Positions 26,730-35,243 of a DNA stretch of 46,905 nt are shown one piece after another. Each line of letters opens with the position of its first letter. The stretch's first letter is position 1. The notes beneath the pieces are model-generated. The model was not told where the DNA came from and did no database searches. It saw nothing but the letters and a program-made list of their open reading frames with translations. The translations under genes and the position numbers were made by a program. Source of the DNA: an uncultured Erysipelotrichaceae bacterium. GTDB lineage: Bacteria > Bacillota_I > Bacilli_A > RF39 > UBA660. The DNA lies in the NCBI GenBank assembly GCA_902795215.1, contig CADBKG010000009.1, positions 1 to 46,905 of the forward strand, written 5' to 3'.

Positions 26730-28273
26730 TTAAATTCTTTTCCATCAATTATTTTTTGATTATAATACTCACTTTTCTTTTCAAATTCATCATCTACTTT
26801 TTCCTTGCCGTATTTTTCAACAAGAGTTTTCTTACCAGAATATAGATTAGTTCCAAGTGCAAGTCTATCACCATCAATTGTATAACCTAAACTTGCAAGT
26901 GTAGTTGGGAATAAATCCATAGTACTGAATAATCTGTTTTTACTATTTTGATCAGGAATAGCAGAATTTATAAATAAGTTATAAACTGTTCTCTCATAAT
27001 TCTCATCTATATTTTCAAAATAATCATTATTCATATGAAGGTGATCACCAACTATTACAATAGTTGTATTTTCATAAAAATCTTGTTTTTGAATCCAATA
27101 AACAAGTTTTGCAACATCAGAAACGTTACAAGAAATTACATTTGATAATTGATCATCATATTTTATAGGACAATATGATTCTAAATATCCATCGGTTGCA
27201 TGTGTGTCAGTTGTTAAAAGAGAGAAGTTAAAAGGTTTATCTTCTTTTGAAAGTCTTTTTATCTCTTCTTTTGCATACTCAAATAATTTAGAATCTTCGA
27301 ATCCCCACCATACATAATAATCTTCATCTATTTTTCCTTTTTCAATAGCTGTTTCATAATCATATATATCATAATCACCATGCTCTTCTAAGTATTGATC
27401 TCTATTAGCAAACCCTTTATAAGAGCCCATCATAAACATTTGATTATAGCCATCTTCCTTAAGTATTTCTGCAAGAGCATAATCACCTTTTAAAAAGTAA
27501 TTAAAGAAGTTGAAATTTACGGCATATGAACTAATCTTGGTCGGTATACCAGAAGTCTGAGCTACAATACCAGCGACAGTATAACCAAGCTTATCTATTT
27601 GAACAGCTCCACCAAATTTATCAGTATTTGAAAAATTAGTATTTTGTTTCGTTAAAGGAGTTAATCCACTCATATAATTGTAGTCGAATCCTCCGCCTAA
27701 ATTTTTAGAAAAATATGTGCTTTCTAGAGATTCTACGTACAAATATATTAAGTTCCTTTTTTTGGCTGGTGAAGTTATTTCAACAGATTTCGGATCAACA
27801 TAGTTTTCTTCTATAAAAGTAGAAACAAAAATCTGTTCTTTTATATAGTCAAAAACACCAAATCTATTAATAGAATAGTAAATATTAAAAAATAAAACAC
27901 TTATTATTAATATTTTCATACTATAATTTAGTACTAAATATGGTATTCTTAATCTAATATTTCTTTCTCTTAAAGTAAATCCAAATATTAAATCTCTATC
28001 TCTAATGACTTTAAAAAATACTTTTGTAATTATAAAGAATATTACCCCATACGATAATGCAGGTATTAATACTTGATATATAAATCTATCAACAGCTTCC
28101 CCTGCTGTTGTAACTATAGGTGAAAAAAGCTGGAAAATAATCTCTTCAAAGCTTATTTCCCCATAATACCTAACTGCCCATTTCGAAGCAGATATTATAA
28201 AAAATATTAAGAAAAGTCCTAGAAAAAGAAAAATATTTTTAATTATCTTTTTTCTTCTTAACTTTCTTTCCAT
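26720..28273 (-). CDS. Membrane sulfatase-fold enzyme of the OpgB/LtaS type (phosphoglycerol transferase-like)
   Basis: The 517-residue protein has three to four N-terminal membrane spans (to about 145) and an extracytoplasmic sulfatase-fold domain (about 170-480). Likely catalytic parts: the metal-binding Glu in LYVESLES, the nucleophile Thr in YTVAGIVAQTSGIP, TDTHATDG, and GDHLHMNND. The TVAGIVAQ-GIP context is closer to OpgB/MdoB than to LtaS. The family moves phosphoglycerol from phosphatidylglycerol onto glycans or lipoteichoic acid. The gene begins 35 bases inside the small upstream gene, with only a poor ribosome site, so coupling is likely. Confidence 0.78.
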   Translation of the reverse strand: MERKLRRKKIIKNIFLFLGLFLIFFIISASKWAVRYYGEISFEEIIFQLFSPIVTTAGEAVDRFIYQVLIPALSYGVIFFIITKVFFKVIRDRDLIFGFTLRERNIRLRIPYLVLNYSMKILIISVLFFNIYYSINRFGVFDYIKEQIFVSTFIEENYVDPKSVEITSPAKKRNLIYLYVESLESTYFSKNLGGGFDYNYMSGLTPLTKQNTNFSNTDKFGGAVQIDKLGYTVAGIVAQTSGIPTKISSYAVNFNFFNYFLKGDYALAEILKEDGYNQMFMMGSYKGFANRDQYLEEHGDYDIYDYETAIEKGKIDEDYYVWWGFEDSKLFEYAKEEIKRLSKEDKPFNFSLLTTDTHATDGYLESYCPIKYDDQLSNVISCNVSDVAKLVYWIQKQDFYENTTIVIVGDHLHMNNDYFENIDENYERTVYNLFINSAIPDQNSKNRLFSTMDLFPTTLASLGYTIDGDRLALGTNLYSGKKTLVEKYGKEKVDDEFEKKSEYYNQKIIDGKEFKSK

Positions 28274-28577
28274 CTTGTTTTGGTTCCAATCTAATATACA
28301 TTTTTAAGTTATCTTTAATTACCCTTTCAAAAGTTGGTAATACTAAAGATATTATAGTAGCAATTGCAATATATTTCATTGCAAAATGTGCACTATATGG
28401 TTGTTCTATTAAAAAATAATCTTCTCTATGAGTTAATACTAAAAATATCATCATTAAAAAATTAACAACTAACACATATTTTAAGTACTTAACTATTTGA
28501 AATTTTATATCCTTCTTTTTATCATCACCCTGAATTGCAAATAGTTCAGGAAGAAAAAAACATATTATCTTAAACAT
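28239..28577 (-). CDS. Small two-span membrane protein coupled to the phosphoglycerol transferase-like enzyme
   Basis: A 112-residue protein with two membrane helices (about 30-50 and 67-85) and a basic C-terminus (KKVKKKKDN). It has ribosome site GGGCGAGG and ATG 28577. Its last 35 bases overlap the next gene in another frame, a strong sign that the two products work together, perhaps as an assembly partner. I do not recognise the family. Confidence 0.6.
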   Translation of the reverse strand: MFKIICFFLPELFAIQGDDKKKDIKFQIVKYLKYVLVVNFLMMIFLVLTHREDYFLIEQPYSAHFAMKYIAIATIISLVLPTFERVIKDNLKMYIRLEPKQDGKKVKKKKDN

Positions 28578-28597
28578 AATTTACCTCGCCCTAAAAA

Positions 28598-28626
28598 ATT
28601 GTATCATACTTCACATAAAAAAACAA
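28598..28626 (-). promoter_or_regulatory. Promoter of the small membrane protein and sulfatase-fold operon
   Basis: TTGTTT (28626-28621), 17-base spacer, TACAAT (28603-28598) with extended TGA on the minus strand. Confidence 0.55.
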
Positions 28627-28644
28627 ACGAAGTTATTTTTTGAC

Positions 28645-28672
28645 TTGTTATTTTATTTTATTATGTTATACT
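28645..28672 (+). promoter_or_regulatory. Promoter of the rubrerythrin gene
   Basis: TTGTTA (28645-28650), 16-base spacer, TATACT (28667-28672) preceded by TGT, an extended -10. The start codon is 27 bases further on. Confidence 0.6.
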
Positions 28673-28699
28673 AACTATAGAAAATTTATGGAGGTTATT

Positions 28700-29239
28700 A
28701 TGGAATTAAAAGGAAGCAAAACAGAAGCTAACTTAATGGCAGCTTTCGCTGGTGAAAGTCAGGCTAGAAACAAATACACTTACTTTGCTAGCAAAGCTAA
28801 AAAAGAAGGTTATGAACAAATTGCAGCAATATTTGAAGAAACTGCAAATAATGAAAAAGAACATGCTAAAATGTGGTTTAAAGAATTAAATGGTGGTGAT
28901 ATTCCTACTACTACTGATAATTTATTAGCTGCAGCTGAAGGTGAAAACTATGAATGGACTGATATGTATGAAGAGTTTGCAAAAACTGCTGAAGAAGAAG
29001 GTTTCACTGCACTAGCTAAAAAATTCAGAATGGTTGGAGAAATTGAAAAACACCACGAAGAAAGATATCGTAAACTTCTTAAAAATATTGAAGATGAAGT
29101 AGTATTTTCTAAAGAAGGAGATGCAATTTGGATTTGTAGAAATTGTGGACATATCGTTGTTGGAAAGAAAGCTCCTGAAGTTTGTCCAGTATGTGCTCAT
29201 CCAAAAAGCTTCTTTGAAGTTAAAGCTGAAAACTATTAA
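28700..29239 (+). CDS. rbr: Rubrerythrin
   Basis: A 179-residue non-heme iron peroxidase that reduces hydrogen peroxide in anaerobes, using electrons from rubredoxin or NAD(P)H oxidoreductases. Residues 1-135 form a ferritin-like diiron bundle with the E-x-x-H motifs ([18 protein letters not shown]). The C-terminus has a rubredoxin-like iron site (CRNCG and CPVCAHP). GGAGG is five bases before ATG 28700; the frame is open further upstream without a site. Single-gene unit. It implies an anaerobic or microaerobic life. Confidence 0.95.
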   Translation: MELKGSKTEANLMAAFAGESQARNKYTYFASKAKKEGYEQIAAIFEETANNEKEHAKMWFKELNGGDIPTTTDNLLAAAEGENYEWTDMYEEFAKTAEEEGFTALAKKFRMVGEIEKHHEERYRKLLKNIEDEVVFSKEGDAIWICRNCGHIVVGKKAPEVCPVCAHPKSFFEVKAENY

Positions 29240-29240
29240 A

Positions 29241-29264
29241 AAAAAACGAGATATCTCGTTTTTT
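29241..29264. terminator. Bidirectional terminator between rubrerythrin and the convergent gene
   Basis: AAAACGAGATATCTCGTTTT, a perfect 20-base palindrome, with A and T runs on either side. Confidence 0.8.
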
Positions 29265-30133
29265 TATTGCTCTACTTCTGTAGATATCCAATAATAATTT
29301 CCATCTTGCTTTTTAAAAGTGTGTTTAAATGTAGCAAGATTATCTGATCTATCAACTATAGTATCAGCCATGTTTTTCAAAGTACTACTTCCATTTGCAC
29401 CTGGACATATAGTATCTTTTTTACAGTCTGAATCTGTACATTCATCACATTCTACTATAACATCTTCTGAATCAATATATTTCATGCATCCATTGTATAT
29501 ACCATTTCCAGTACAATATGCGGCATTATCATAAATATAAATGTAATCTCCTTCTTGCTCAGCTTTTGTCATTTTAGAACTTATTGATCCAGCATCTTCA
29601 CCATTACATGTTATTGCCCATTTACCATCATAACTTTCAAAAGTATATTTTGGATATAATTTGAATATATTACTATCTGGGTTACTTGAATTATATAAAG
29701 GTAAATCATATTTTATGGTAGTATTGAATTTTTGATTAACATAACTATTAAAATCATCTTTGTTGATATATACACTTGTTTCATCACTTGGCGCACCACA
29801 AATATTATTAGGTAGTTTTACATTATTTTCATTAACATAGCTTAATAATGCAAATCTAATAAATCTTTCATCATCAGTTCTATCTGAAGTAATCTTCTCT
29901 TGATAATAGAGCCCTGTATTATTATCACTAGTTATTAATGAATCATGAAGTGTTTTAGCAATATCTGTTGTTGTAATATCTTCTTTTTCTAGTTTGCTTT
30001 CTATAGATTCAGCTTCTTTTTGTGATGATGTAAATACCTTATCATATAAAATGTAACCTACTAAACCAAGTATTATTATAAGCAATACAATAAATAACCA
30101 AGTGTTCCCTTTCTTTTTTTCTGTCTCTTCCAT
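29264..30133 (-). CDS. Membrane-anchored extracytoplasmic protein, unknown function
   Basis: A 289-residue protein with a short cytosolic N-terminus, one membrane helix (about 11-31) and an outer domain of ~255 residues. The outer part has eight or so cysteines, among them CDECTDSDC, likely disulfides or a metal site. GGAGG five bases before ATG 30133 sets the start; an ATG four codons earlier overlaps it. It lies downstream of dnaE, beyond a terminator. No family recognised. Confidence 0.6.
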   Translation of the reverse strand: MEETEKKKGNTWLFIVLLIIILGLVGYILYDKVFTSSQKEAESIESKLEKEDITTTDIAKTLHDSLITSDNNTGLYYQEKITSDRTDDERFIRFALLSYVNENNVKLPNNICGAPSDETSVYINKDDFNSYVNQKFNTTIKYDLPLYNSSNPDSNIFKLYPKYTFESYDGKWAITCNGEDAGSISSKMTKAEQEGDYIYIYDNAAYCTGNGIYNGCMKYIDSEDVIVECDECTDSDCKKDTICPGANGSSTLKNMADTIVDRSDNLATFKHTFKKQDGNYYWISTEVEQ

Positions 30134-30185
30134 TTTATCCTCCATTCTATATAAATTATAAAATAGAATTTTTATAATATCAACA

Positions 30186-30208
30186 AAAAAACGAGTCCTA
30201 CTCGTTTT
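30186..30208 (-). terminator. Terminator of dnaE
   Basis: AAACGAGT / ACTCGTTT stem with a three-base loop, then a T run on the minus strand. The dnaE stop codon lies in the hairpin. Confidence 0.8.
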
Positions 30209-33080
30209 CTTTTTCACCCTTATATTCTACAACTGAAATATCATTTATAATAGCTTGTTTTTCATCATTTCTTATATTTATGCTAGCTATTACACTTACT
30301 AAATCTTCTTCTTTAAATAATTCAAGTAGATAATTTTTTTTAGGGAATATTACACATTCTATACTAGACGATTCATCACTTATACTTATAAATGCCATTT
30401 TTTCTCCGGTTTTGGTGTTGATAACTTTTAACTTATCAACAAGTCCAACGAATTTAACAGTCTTTCCCACATATTTTCCTGTATCATATATTCTAATCAT
30501 GCCTTCTTCTCTTGCTTTAATAGCAGGGTGTTCACTTATGTAAAAACCAAATAATTCTTTTTCGTTTATTTCTTCATCAAGTCTTGTGCTTTTTACTATT
30601 TCTGGTTTCATAATTAAACTTTCATCTAAGTTTTCACATAATTCTAAATAGGTTATTGCACTATCTATATTTTCAAGCAGTGTATTTCTAGAATATCCAA
30701 AATCATCCATTGCACCAGCATTAATTAAAAGTTCTATATTTATTCTATTAACACCTTTATTGTAATTCTTTTTAAAGAAATCAAAGAAATCTTCATAAGG
30801 CTTATTATTATAAATAGTTTCACATACATTAGTACCAATATTTTTAATAATGCTTAGTGGTAATATTATAGTATCTTTATCTCTAACATATTTTATTTCG
30901 CTTAAGTTTATATTTGGTTTTATTATTTTTAAACCTTTTTCTCTAGATACCTTTATTATATCTTTTATTTTTGTTTCGCTAGATGCATTTAAATTAAGAA
31001 GACTCATATCAAAATATTCTTTATAATTAGCTTTTAAATATGCAATCTTATAACCTAAACTAGCATATGCAACTGAATGTGATTTATTAAAACCATAATT
31101 TGCAAACCTTAAAATCATATCATATACATTTATGGCTTCTTCTTTTTTATATCCTTTACTAATTGCTCTATTTATAAAAGTATCTCTTTCTTTAGTAAGT
31201 ACTTCTTTTTTCTTTTTACTCATGGCTCTTCTAATGTTGTCTGCTTCTGCAAAGGAATAACCACCCATTAAAGAAAGTATTTTCATTATTTGTTCTTGAT
31301 ATACAATTATTCCATAAGTATCTTCTAATATATCTTTTAAATCTTTATTTATATACGTAATTTGTTTTTTACCTTTTTTTCTATCAATGTATTCATCAAT
31401 ATATTTCATAGGCCCTGGTCTAAACAAAGCATTCGCTGCGACTAAATCATCAAATTTAGATGGTTCTAATTTTTTTAAGAAGTTTTTCATACCCATACTT
31501 TCAAATTGGAATATATCATCTGTATTACCACTTCTAAACAACTTGTATGTATTTTCATCATCAAGTGGTATTTTGTTAATACTAAAGTCTTTGTTTTTTT
31601 CACTTATTAGATCAACTATATTATGCATTATAGTTAAATTTCTAAGGGCTAAGAAGTCCATCTTTAAAAGGCCTAAACTTTCTAAATATTCTGCAGTATA
31701 TCCTGCTAGCAAACCATCATTTGTTTTAAATACAGGAATAATCTCTGTTAAGTTTATACTAGATATAATAACTCCAGCGGCATGCATAGTAGTATGTTTT
31801 TTTATACCTTCTAATTTCATAGATACTTTATAAACTGTTTCTAATTTGTTTTCTTCGACATATTTTTTTACTTCTTCATTGTAATTATCTTTTAAACTCT
31901 TTTTAGCATCTATTTTTTTAGTTAATGTGCTTATAATGTTTTCGTCTATATTAAAAATCTTACCTACATCTCTTAATACCTGCTTTGAACCAAGTGTTCC
32001 ATATGCAACTATAAGAGATACTTTTTTTTCACCATATTTTTCACGAACATAATTTATTACATCATTTCTTTTTATATCCTCAAAATCAATGTCGATATCA
32101 GGCATAGTGACTCTTTCAGGGTTTAAGAATCTTTCAAATAATAAATCGTATTTTATAGGATCGATTTCGGTTATTCCAAGAGAATATGAAACCAAACTTC
32201 CTGCGGCACTACCTCTTCCAGGCCCAACATAAATATTAGATTTTTTAGCATATTTAACATAATCATAAACTATCAAAAAATAATCTATAAAACCAAGCTT
32301 TTTTATTACATCCAATTCATACGTTAATCTTTTCTTATAAGTATCCGCTATCTTTCCATCTAATCTTTTATATAATCCCTTTATTGCAAGACTTTGTAGT
32401 AAGTTTTCACTTTCTTTTTCACTACCAGTATAAGAAGGAATATATCTTTGATATTTAGGCATTTCAAAGTTAATATCACTTACAAATTCTTCTATTGTTT
32501 TATTATCATATTGATCTGTCTCTAATATATAATTTGATTCATCTTCATAAGTCTTATCATCTATCTTATATAATACTTTTAATACATTTAAATCACTTTT
32601 TTTAAAGCATCTTATTTCATTAATAAATAATACATTTTTAGTAATTAGTGAAGCGTTTTTTAATTCCTCTTTGCTTTTATATCCTAGGTATACATCAAAA
32701 GATGTTTTTAATCTATTATATAGTTTATAACTTTCATAAGGTAGTACGCATTTCAATCCTTCTCTTAAGTTTATTAATTCGTCTATAGTTAATTTATTTG
32801 AAAGAATCAAAGAATTTATATTAATAATATTTTTATAGCCTTCGTAATTCTTAATATATAAGTATATTTTATTATCACCAATTTTTACAACCATACCTAT
32901 AATAGGTTTTATATCTGTTTTTTTTGCTTTTGTATAAAAATCCATAATAGCATATGGGTTATCATCTAGTATTCCAATATATTTAGCTTTTATGTTTTCA
33001 GCATATTTTATAATATCTTTAGTTTTTAATAAACTAGAAAGAAGAGAATAGTCAGTTTTAAATCCAATTTGTGTATACAT
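30198..33080 (-). CDS. dnaE: DNA polymerase III alpha subunit, DnaE type, with degenerate PHP domain
   Basis: A replicative polymerase of the C family; in Bacilli DnaE extends primers on the lagging strand beside PolC. The 960 residues hold an N-terminal PHP domain, a catalytic core with PDIDIDFED (the two Asp of the active site) and the GPGRGSAAGSL motif, an HhH region, and a C-terminal OB fold (KTVKFVGLVDKLKVI). In the PHP domain the usual H-x-H and TDHGN ligands are replaced (FKTDYSLL and LDDNPYAI), so no metal phosphoesterase activity is expected. Start: ATG 33080 after AAGGAGGG. The promoter is at 33100-33128. Confidence 0.95.
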   Translation of the reverse strand: MYTQIGFKTDYSLLSSLLKTKDIIKYAENIKAKYIGILDDNPYAIMDFYTKAKKTDIKPIIGMVVKIGDNKIYLYIKNYEGYKNIININSLILSNKLTIDELINLREGLKCVLPYESYKLYNRLKTSFDVYLGYKSKEELKNASLITKNVLFINEIRCFKKSDLNVLKVLYKIDDKTYEDESNYILETDQYDNKTIEEFVSDINFEMPKYQRYIPSYTGSEKESENLLQSLAIKGLYKRLDGKIADTYKKRLTYELDVIKKLGFIDYFLIVYDYVKYAKKSNIYVGPGRGSAAGSLVSYSLGITEIDPIKYDLLFERFLNPERVTMPDIDIDFEDIKRNDVINYVREKYGEKKVSLIVAYGTLGSKQVLRDVGKIFNIDENIISTLTKKIDAKKSLKDNYNEEVKKYVEENKLETVYKVSMKLEGIKKHTTMHAAGVIISSINLTEIIPVFKTNDGLLAGYTAEYLESLGLLKMDFLALRNLTIMHNIVDLISEKNKDFSINKIPLDDENTYKLFRSGNTDDIFQFESMGMKNFLKKLEPSKFDDLVAANALFRPGPMKYIDEYIDRKKGKKQITYINKDLKDILEDTYGIIVYQEQIMKILSLMGGYSFAEADNIRRAMSKKKKEVLTKERDTFINRAISKGYKKEEAINVYDMILRFANYGFNKSHSVAYASLGYKIAYLKANYKEYFDMSLLNLNASSETKIKDIIKVSREKGLKIIKPNINLSEIKYVRDKDTIILPLSIIKNIGTNVCETIYNNKPYEDFFDFFKKNYNKGVNRINIELLINAGAMDDFGYSRNTLLENIDSAITYLELCENLDESLIMKPEIVKSTRLDEEINEKELFGFYISEHPAIKAREEGMIRIYDTGKYVGKTVKFVGLVDKLKVINTKTGEKMAFISISDESSSIECVIFPKKNYLLELFKEEDLVSVIASINIRNDEKQAIINDISVVEYKGEKENE

Positions 33081-33099
33081 ATTTCCCTCCTTTGATTTC

Positions 33100-33128
33100 A
33101 TTTTATCACAAGAAAATATATCTAACAA
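33100..33128 (-). promoter_or_regulatory. Promoter of dnaE
   Basis: TTGTTA (33128-33123), 17-base spacer, TAAAAT (33105-33100) with extended TGA on the minus strand. Confidence 0.6.
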
Positions 33129-33148
33129 GATTTAAGGTACAAAAGTAT

Positions 33149-33177
33149 TTGACAGGGCAAGTACAATTTGTTATAAT
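33149..33177 (+). promoter_or_regulatory. Consensus sigma-A promoter of rpmB
   Basis: TTGACA (33149-33154), 17-base spacer, TATAAT (33172-33177): an exact match to the consensus, fitting a ribosomal protein gene. Confidence 0.9.
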
Positions 33178-33209
33178 TTATAAGCGAATTACTTTTAAGG
33201 AGGGAAATT

Positions 33210-33392
33210 ATGGCTACAAAATTATCATTAAAGAAACCAAACTTCGCTAAAAACAAACCTAATTCTCAAAAACGTACACAAAAAATCCAAAACGTTAATT
33301 TACAAACCGTAACTATAAATGGAGAAAAAGTCGTTCTTAGTGCTAGAGAAGCGAGAACTTTAAAAAAGAAAAACACTAAAAAAGCTGCATAA
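33210..33392 (+). CDS. rpmB: 50S ribosomal protein L28
   Basis: A 60-residue basic protein. The pattern NLQ-x-VTINGEKVVLSAREARTLKKK matches bL28 (NLQKVRV-x-VNGK-x-V-x-VSARALRSGK). The N-terminal CVITGK of Bacillus L28 is replaced by KLSLKKPNFAK, and there is no Cys, so this is a zinc-free form. AGGAGGG precedes the ATG. It has its own consensus promoter and a terminator, and is not linked to rpmG. Confidence 0.85.
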   Translation: MATKLSLKKPNFAKNKPNSQKRTQKIQNVNLQTVTINGEKVVLSAREARTLKKKNTKKAA

Positions 33393-33407
33393 CAAGCAGT
33401 TTTTTTA
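33381..33407 (+). terminator. Terminator of rpmB
   Basis: AAAGCTGC / GCAGTTTT hairpin with the stop codon in its loop, then seven T. Confidence 0.65.
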
Positions 33408-33426
33408 TTTTGTAAGTAGGATTAAA

Positions 33427-33534
33427 TTATATTACCGCACCGATTATAATAACTAATAGAATAAATAATACTAAAATAAATGCTGCACCAGTAACGCCAT
33501 TATAGCCACCAGCGTTTCCGCATCCTTGATTCAT
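33427..33534 (-). CDS. YjcZ-like small sporulation protein
   Basis: A 35-codon gene missed by length filters. The product starts MNQGCGNAGGYNG and ends in the hydrophobic helix FILVLFILLVIIIGAVI, the form of the YjcZ/YhcN-type short spore proteins of Bacilli (Gly-rich head, then FALIVVLFILLIIVGA). The ribosome site AGGAGGGG lies five bases before ATG 33534, and a good sigma-K-like promoter precedes it. It is probably membrane-inserted in the mother cell or forespore envelope. The exact role of the family is unknown. It is convergent with rpmB. Confidence 0.8.
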   Translation of the reverse strand: MNQGCGNAGGYNGVTGAAFILVLFILLVIIIGAVI

Positions 33535-33563
33535 AATTACCCCTCCTTTTTGTCTTTTCATAG

Positions 33564-33591
33564 TATTTTATGGTAAATATAGAAATTATGT
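33564..33591 (-). promoter_or_regulatory. Sigma-K-like promoter of the YjcZ-like gene
   Basis: On the minus strand AC (33591-33590), 17 bases, then CATAAAATA (33572-33564), fitting the sigma-K pattern AC-N16/17-CATANNNTA. The -10 is identical to that of the CotD-like gene. Confidence 0.6.
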
Positions 33592-33601
33592 GCTTATTTA
33601 C

Positions 33602-33630
33602 TTGCAAGAAAAGTATCAAAATGGTATTAT
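33602..33630 (+). promoter_or_regulatory. Promoter of prsA
   Basis: TTGCAA (33602-33607), 17-base spacer, TATTAT (33625-33630) with extended TGG, 22 bases before the start codon. Confidence 0.7.
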
Positions 33631-33652
33631 ATTTACTGTTAGGGAGGTTACA

Positions 33653-34678
33653 ATGAAAAAGAAAATAATAGCACTTATGTTTGTAACATGTTTATTATGT
33701 GGATGCAGCAAGACTGTATCAAAATTAGATGATGGAAAGGAAGCTGTCGCAAGTTTCGACAAAAAGAAACTATCTATAAGCGTTGATGATTTATATAAGT
33801 CTTTAAAAGACAAATATGGTACTACAGAATTAATTGATTTAATTGATTCTGCTATATTAAAAGATAAATACAAAGATAAATTAGAAGATGCTGAAAAAGA
33901 TGCTGAATCAAATTTTAAATCTGTTAAAGAAAACTTTAAAGATGAAGATGGTAACTATAGCGAAAAACAACTTCTAGCAGCATTAAAACAATATTATGGA
34001 TATAATTCTATTGATCAGTTTAAAGAGATGCTTAAAATGAGTTATTTAAAAACAGAAGCTACTAAGGAATATGCTAAAGGAAAAATAACTGATAGTGAAA
34101 TCAAAAAGTATTATAAAGATGAAATCGTTGGAGATAGACAAGTTAGTCATATTGAAATTATCCCAAATGTTAAAGATGACATGAGTGATGATGAAAAGAA
34201 AGCCGCTGAAGAAAAAGCTTTAAGCGAAGCAAAAGAAGTAATTGCTAAACTTAAAAAAGGCGAAAAATTTGAAGATCTTGCTAAAAAATATTCTGACGAC
34301 GACGACACAAAAAATAAAGGCGGATCACTAGGATATATTAATAAAGGTGATTATGGTGATGATGCATTTGATACAGAAGTATGGTCACTAGAAATAGGAA
34401 AATATTCTAACACTCCTGTAAAAACAAGCTCTGGATATGAAATAGTATATGTTACAAAAGAAAAAGATAAAAAAGAACTAGATGATGTTAAAGATGAAAT
34501 CATCGATGCATTAGTTGATGAAAAAATAGCATCAAGTTCTACTCTTCAATTAGATGCTTTAAAACAACTTAGAAAAGATTATGGATTAAACATCGAAGAT
34601 GAAGAATTAAAAACAAGCTATAATAAATATTTAGATGAACAATATACAAGTGCTACTCAAACTACAAATCAAAACTAG
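33653..34678 (+). CDS. prsA: Foldase lipoprotein PrsA (parvulin-type peptidyl-prolyl isomerase)
   Basis: A 341-residue lipoprotein that helps secreted proteins fold at the outer membrane face. The signal peptide ends in LLCGC with the lipid-bound Cys18. A SurA-like N-domain (about 30-145) precedes a parvulin domain (about 155-275) with SHIEII, FEDLAKKYSDD, GGSLGYI and TSSGYEIVYV. ATG 33653 follows AGGGAGG. Own promoter and terminator. The acidic, Lys-rich composition is normal for the family. Confidence 0.9.
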   Translation: MKKKIIALMFVTCLLCGCSKTVSKLDDGKEAVASFDKKKLSISVDDLYKSLKDKYGTTELIDLIDSAILKDKYKDKLEDAEKDAESNFKSVKENFKDEDGNYSEKQLLAALKQYYGYNSIDQFKEMLKMSYLKTEATKEYAKGKITDSEIKKYYKDEIVGDRQVSHIEIIPNVKDDMSDDEKKAAEEKALSEAKEVIAKLKKGEKFEDLAKKYSDDDDTKNKGGSLGYINKGDYGDDAFDTEVWSLEIGKYSNTPVKTSSGYEIVYVTKEKDKKELDDVKDEIIDALVDEKIASSSTLQLDALKQLRKDYGLNIEDEELKTSYNKYLDEQYTSATQTTNQN

Positions 34679-34695
34679 ATTTGTAGTTTTTTTTT
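34659..34695 (+). terminator. Terminator of prsA
   Basis: AACTACAAATC / GATTTGTAGTT stem, 11 pairs with a seven-base loop, then nine or more T. Confidence 0.9.
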
Positions 34696-34706
34696 ACTCT
34701 GTTTTG

Positions 34707-34715
34707 TGGTATACT
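34707..34715 (+). promoter_or_regulatory. Extended -10 promoter of the Pro/Gln-rich tail protein
   Basis: TGGTATACT, with no clear -35. The start site would be near 34722, after the first possible ATG (34721), which favours the ATG at 34733. Confidence 0.5.
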
Positions 34716-34732
34716 TTATTATGGGTGAGGCT

Positions 34733-35218
34733 ATGACAACTGAAATGATTCTAGTTTTAATTATAGTAGTTTTAGTAACGTTAATTTTAGTTTTTGGTTC
34801 TTATATACTTATTTCTAATTTTATTAATAAAAAAGCTACAAAAAAAGAAGAAAAAAGATATGATTTTTCTAGCTTAAAAGAAGAGGCTTCATTATCTAAT
34901 GAAATAGCAGAAGCCAATAAAAGAAAGAAAACTCCGCCTAAAGAGGAACCAAACCCAGAACCTATAAATATGCAACCAGAGATGCAAAGTGCACCTCAGC
35001 CGCAACCAATGCCAAGCGCTCCAAATGCAAGTCAAGGAATAACACCACAGCCTATGCCAAATAATCCAAATATGAATCAAGGTGTAGCGCCGCAACCTCA
35101 ACCACAACCTCAACCTCAAAATACATTTATTAATCAAACACCTATGTATGGCCCACCAAATACTCAAAATCAAACAAGTGAGCCAACCATAGACCCATTT
35201 GGAATAAATAAAAACTAA
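34733..35218 (+). CDS. Single-span membrane protein with Pro/Gln/Asn-rich tail
   Basis: A 161-residue protein with an N-terminal membrane helix (about 5-27), a short charged region, then ~110 residues of Pro, Gln, Asn and Met with PQPQP runs. No enzyme motif. The tail is of low complexity, like that of the DUF5684-like gene. The start is ATG 34733 after GGGTGAGG. A role in envelope or protein contacts is possible but cannot be read from the sequence. Confidence 0.55.
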   Translation: MTTEMILVLIIVVLVTLILVFGSYILISNFINKKATKKEEKRYDFSSLKEEASLSNEIAEANKRKKTPPKEEPNPEPINMQPEMQSAPQPQPMPSAPNASQGITPQPMPNNPNMNQGVAPQPQPQPQPQNTFINQTPMYGPPNTQNQTSEPTIDPFGINKN

Positions 35219-35243
35219 TAAAGCAAGTTACTTTATTAGTTTT
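35211..35243. terminator. Bidirectional terminator between the tail protein gene and rluA-like gene
   Basis: AAAAACTAATAAAG / CTTTATTAGTTTTT stem with a seven-base loop, between convergent genes. Confidence 0.85.
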
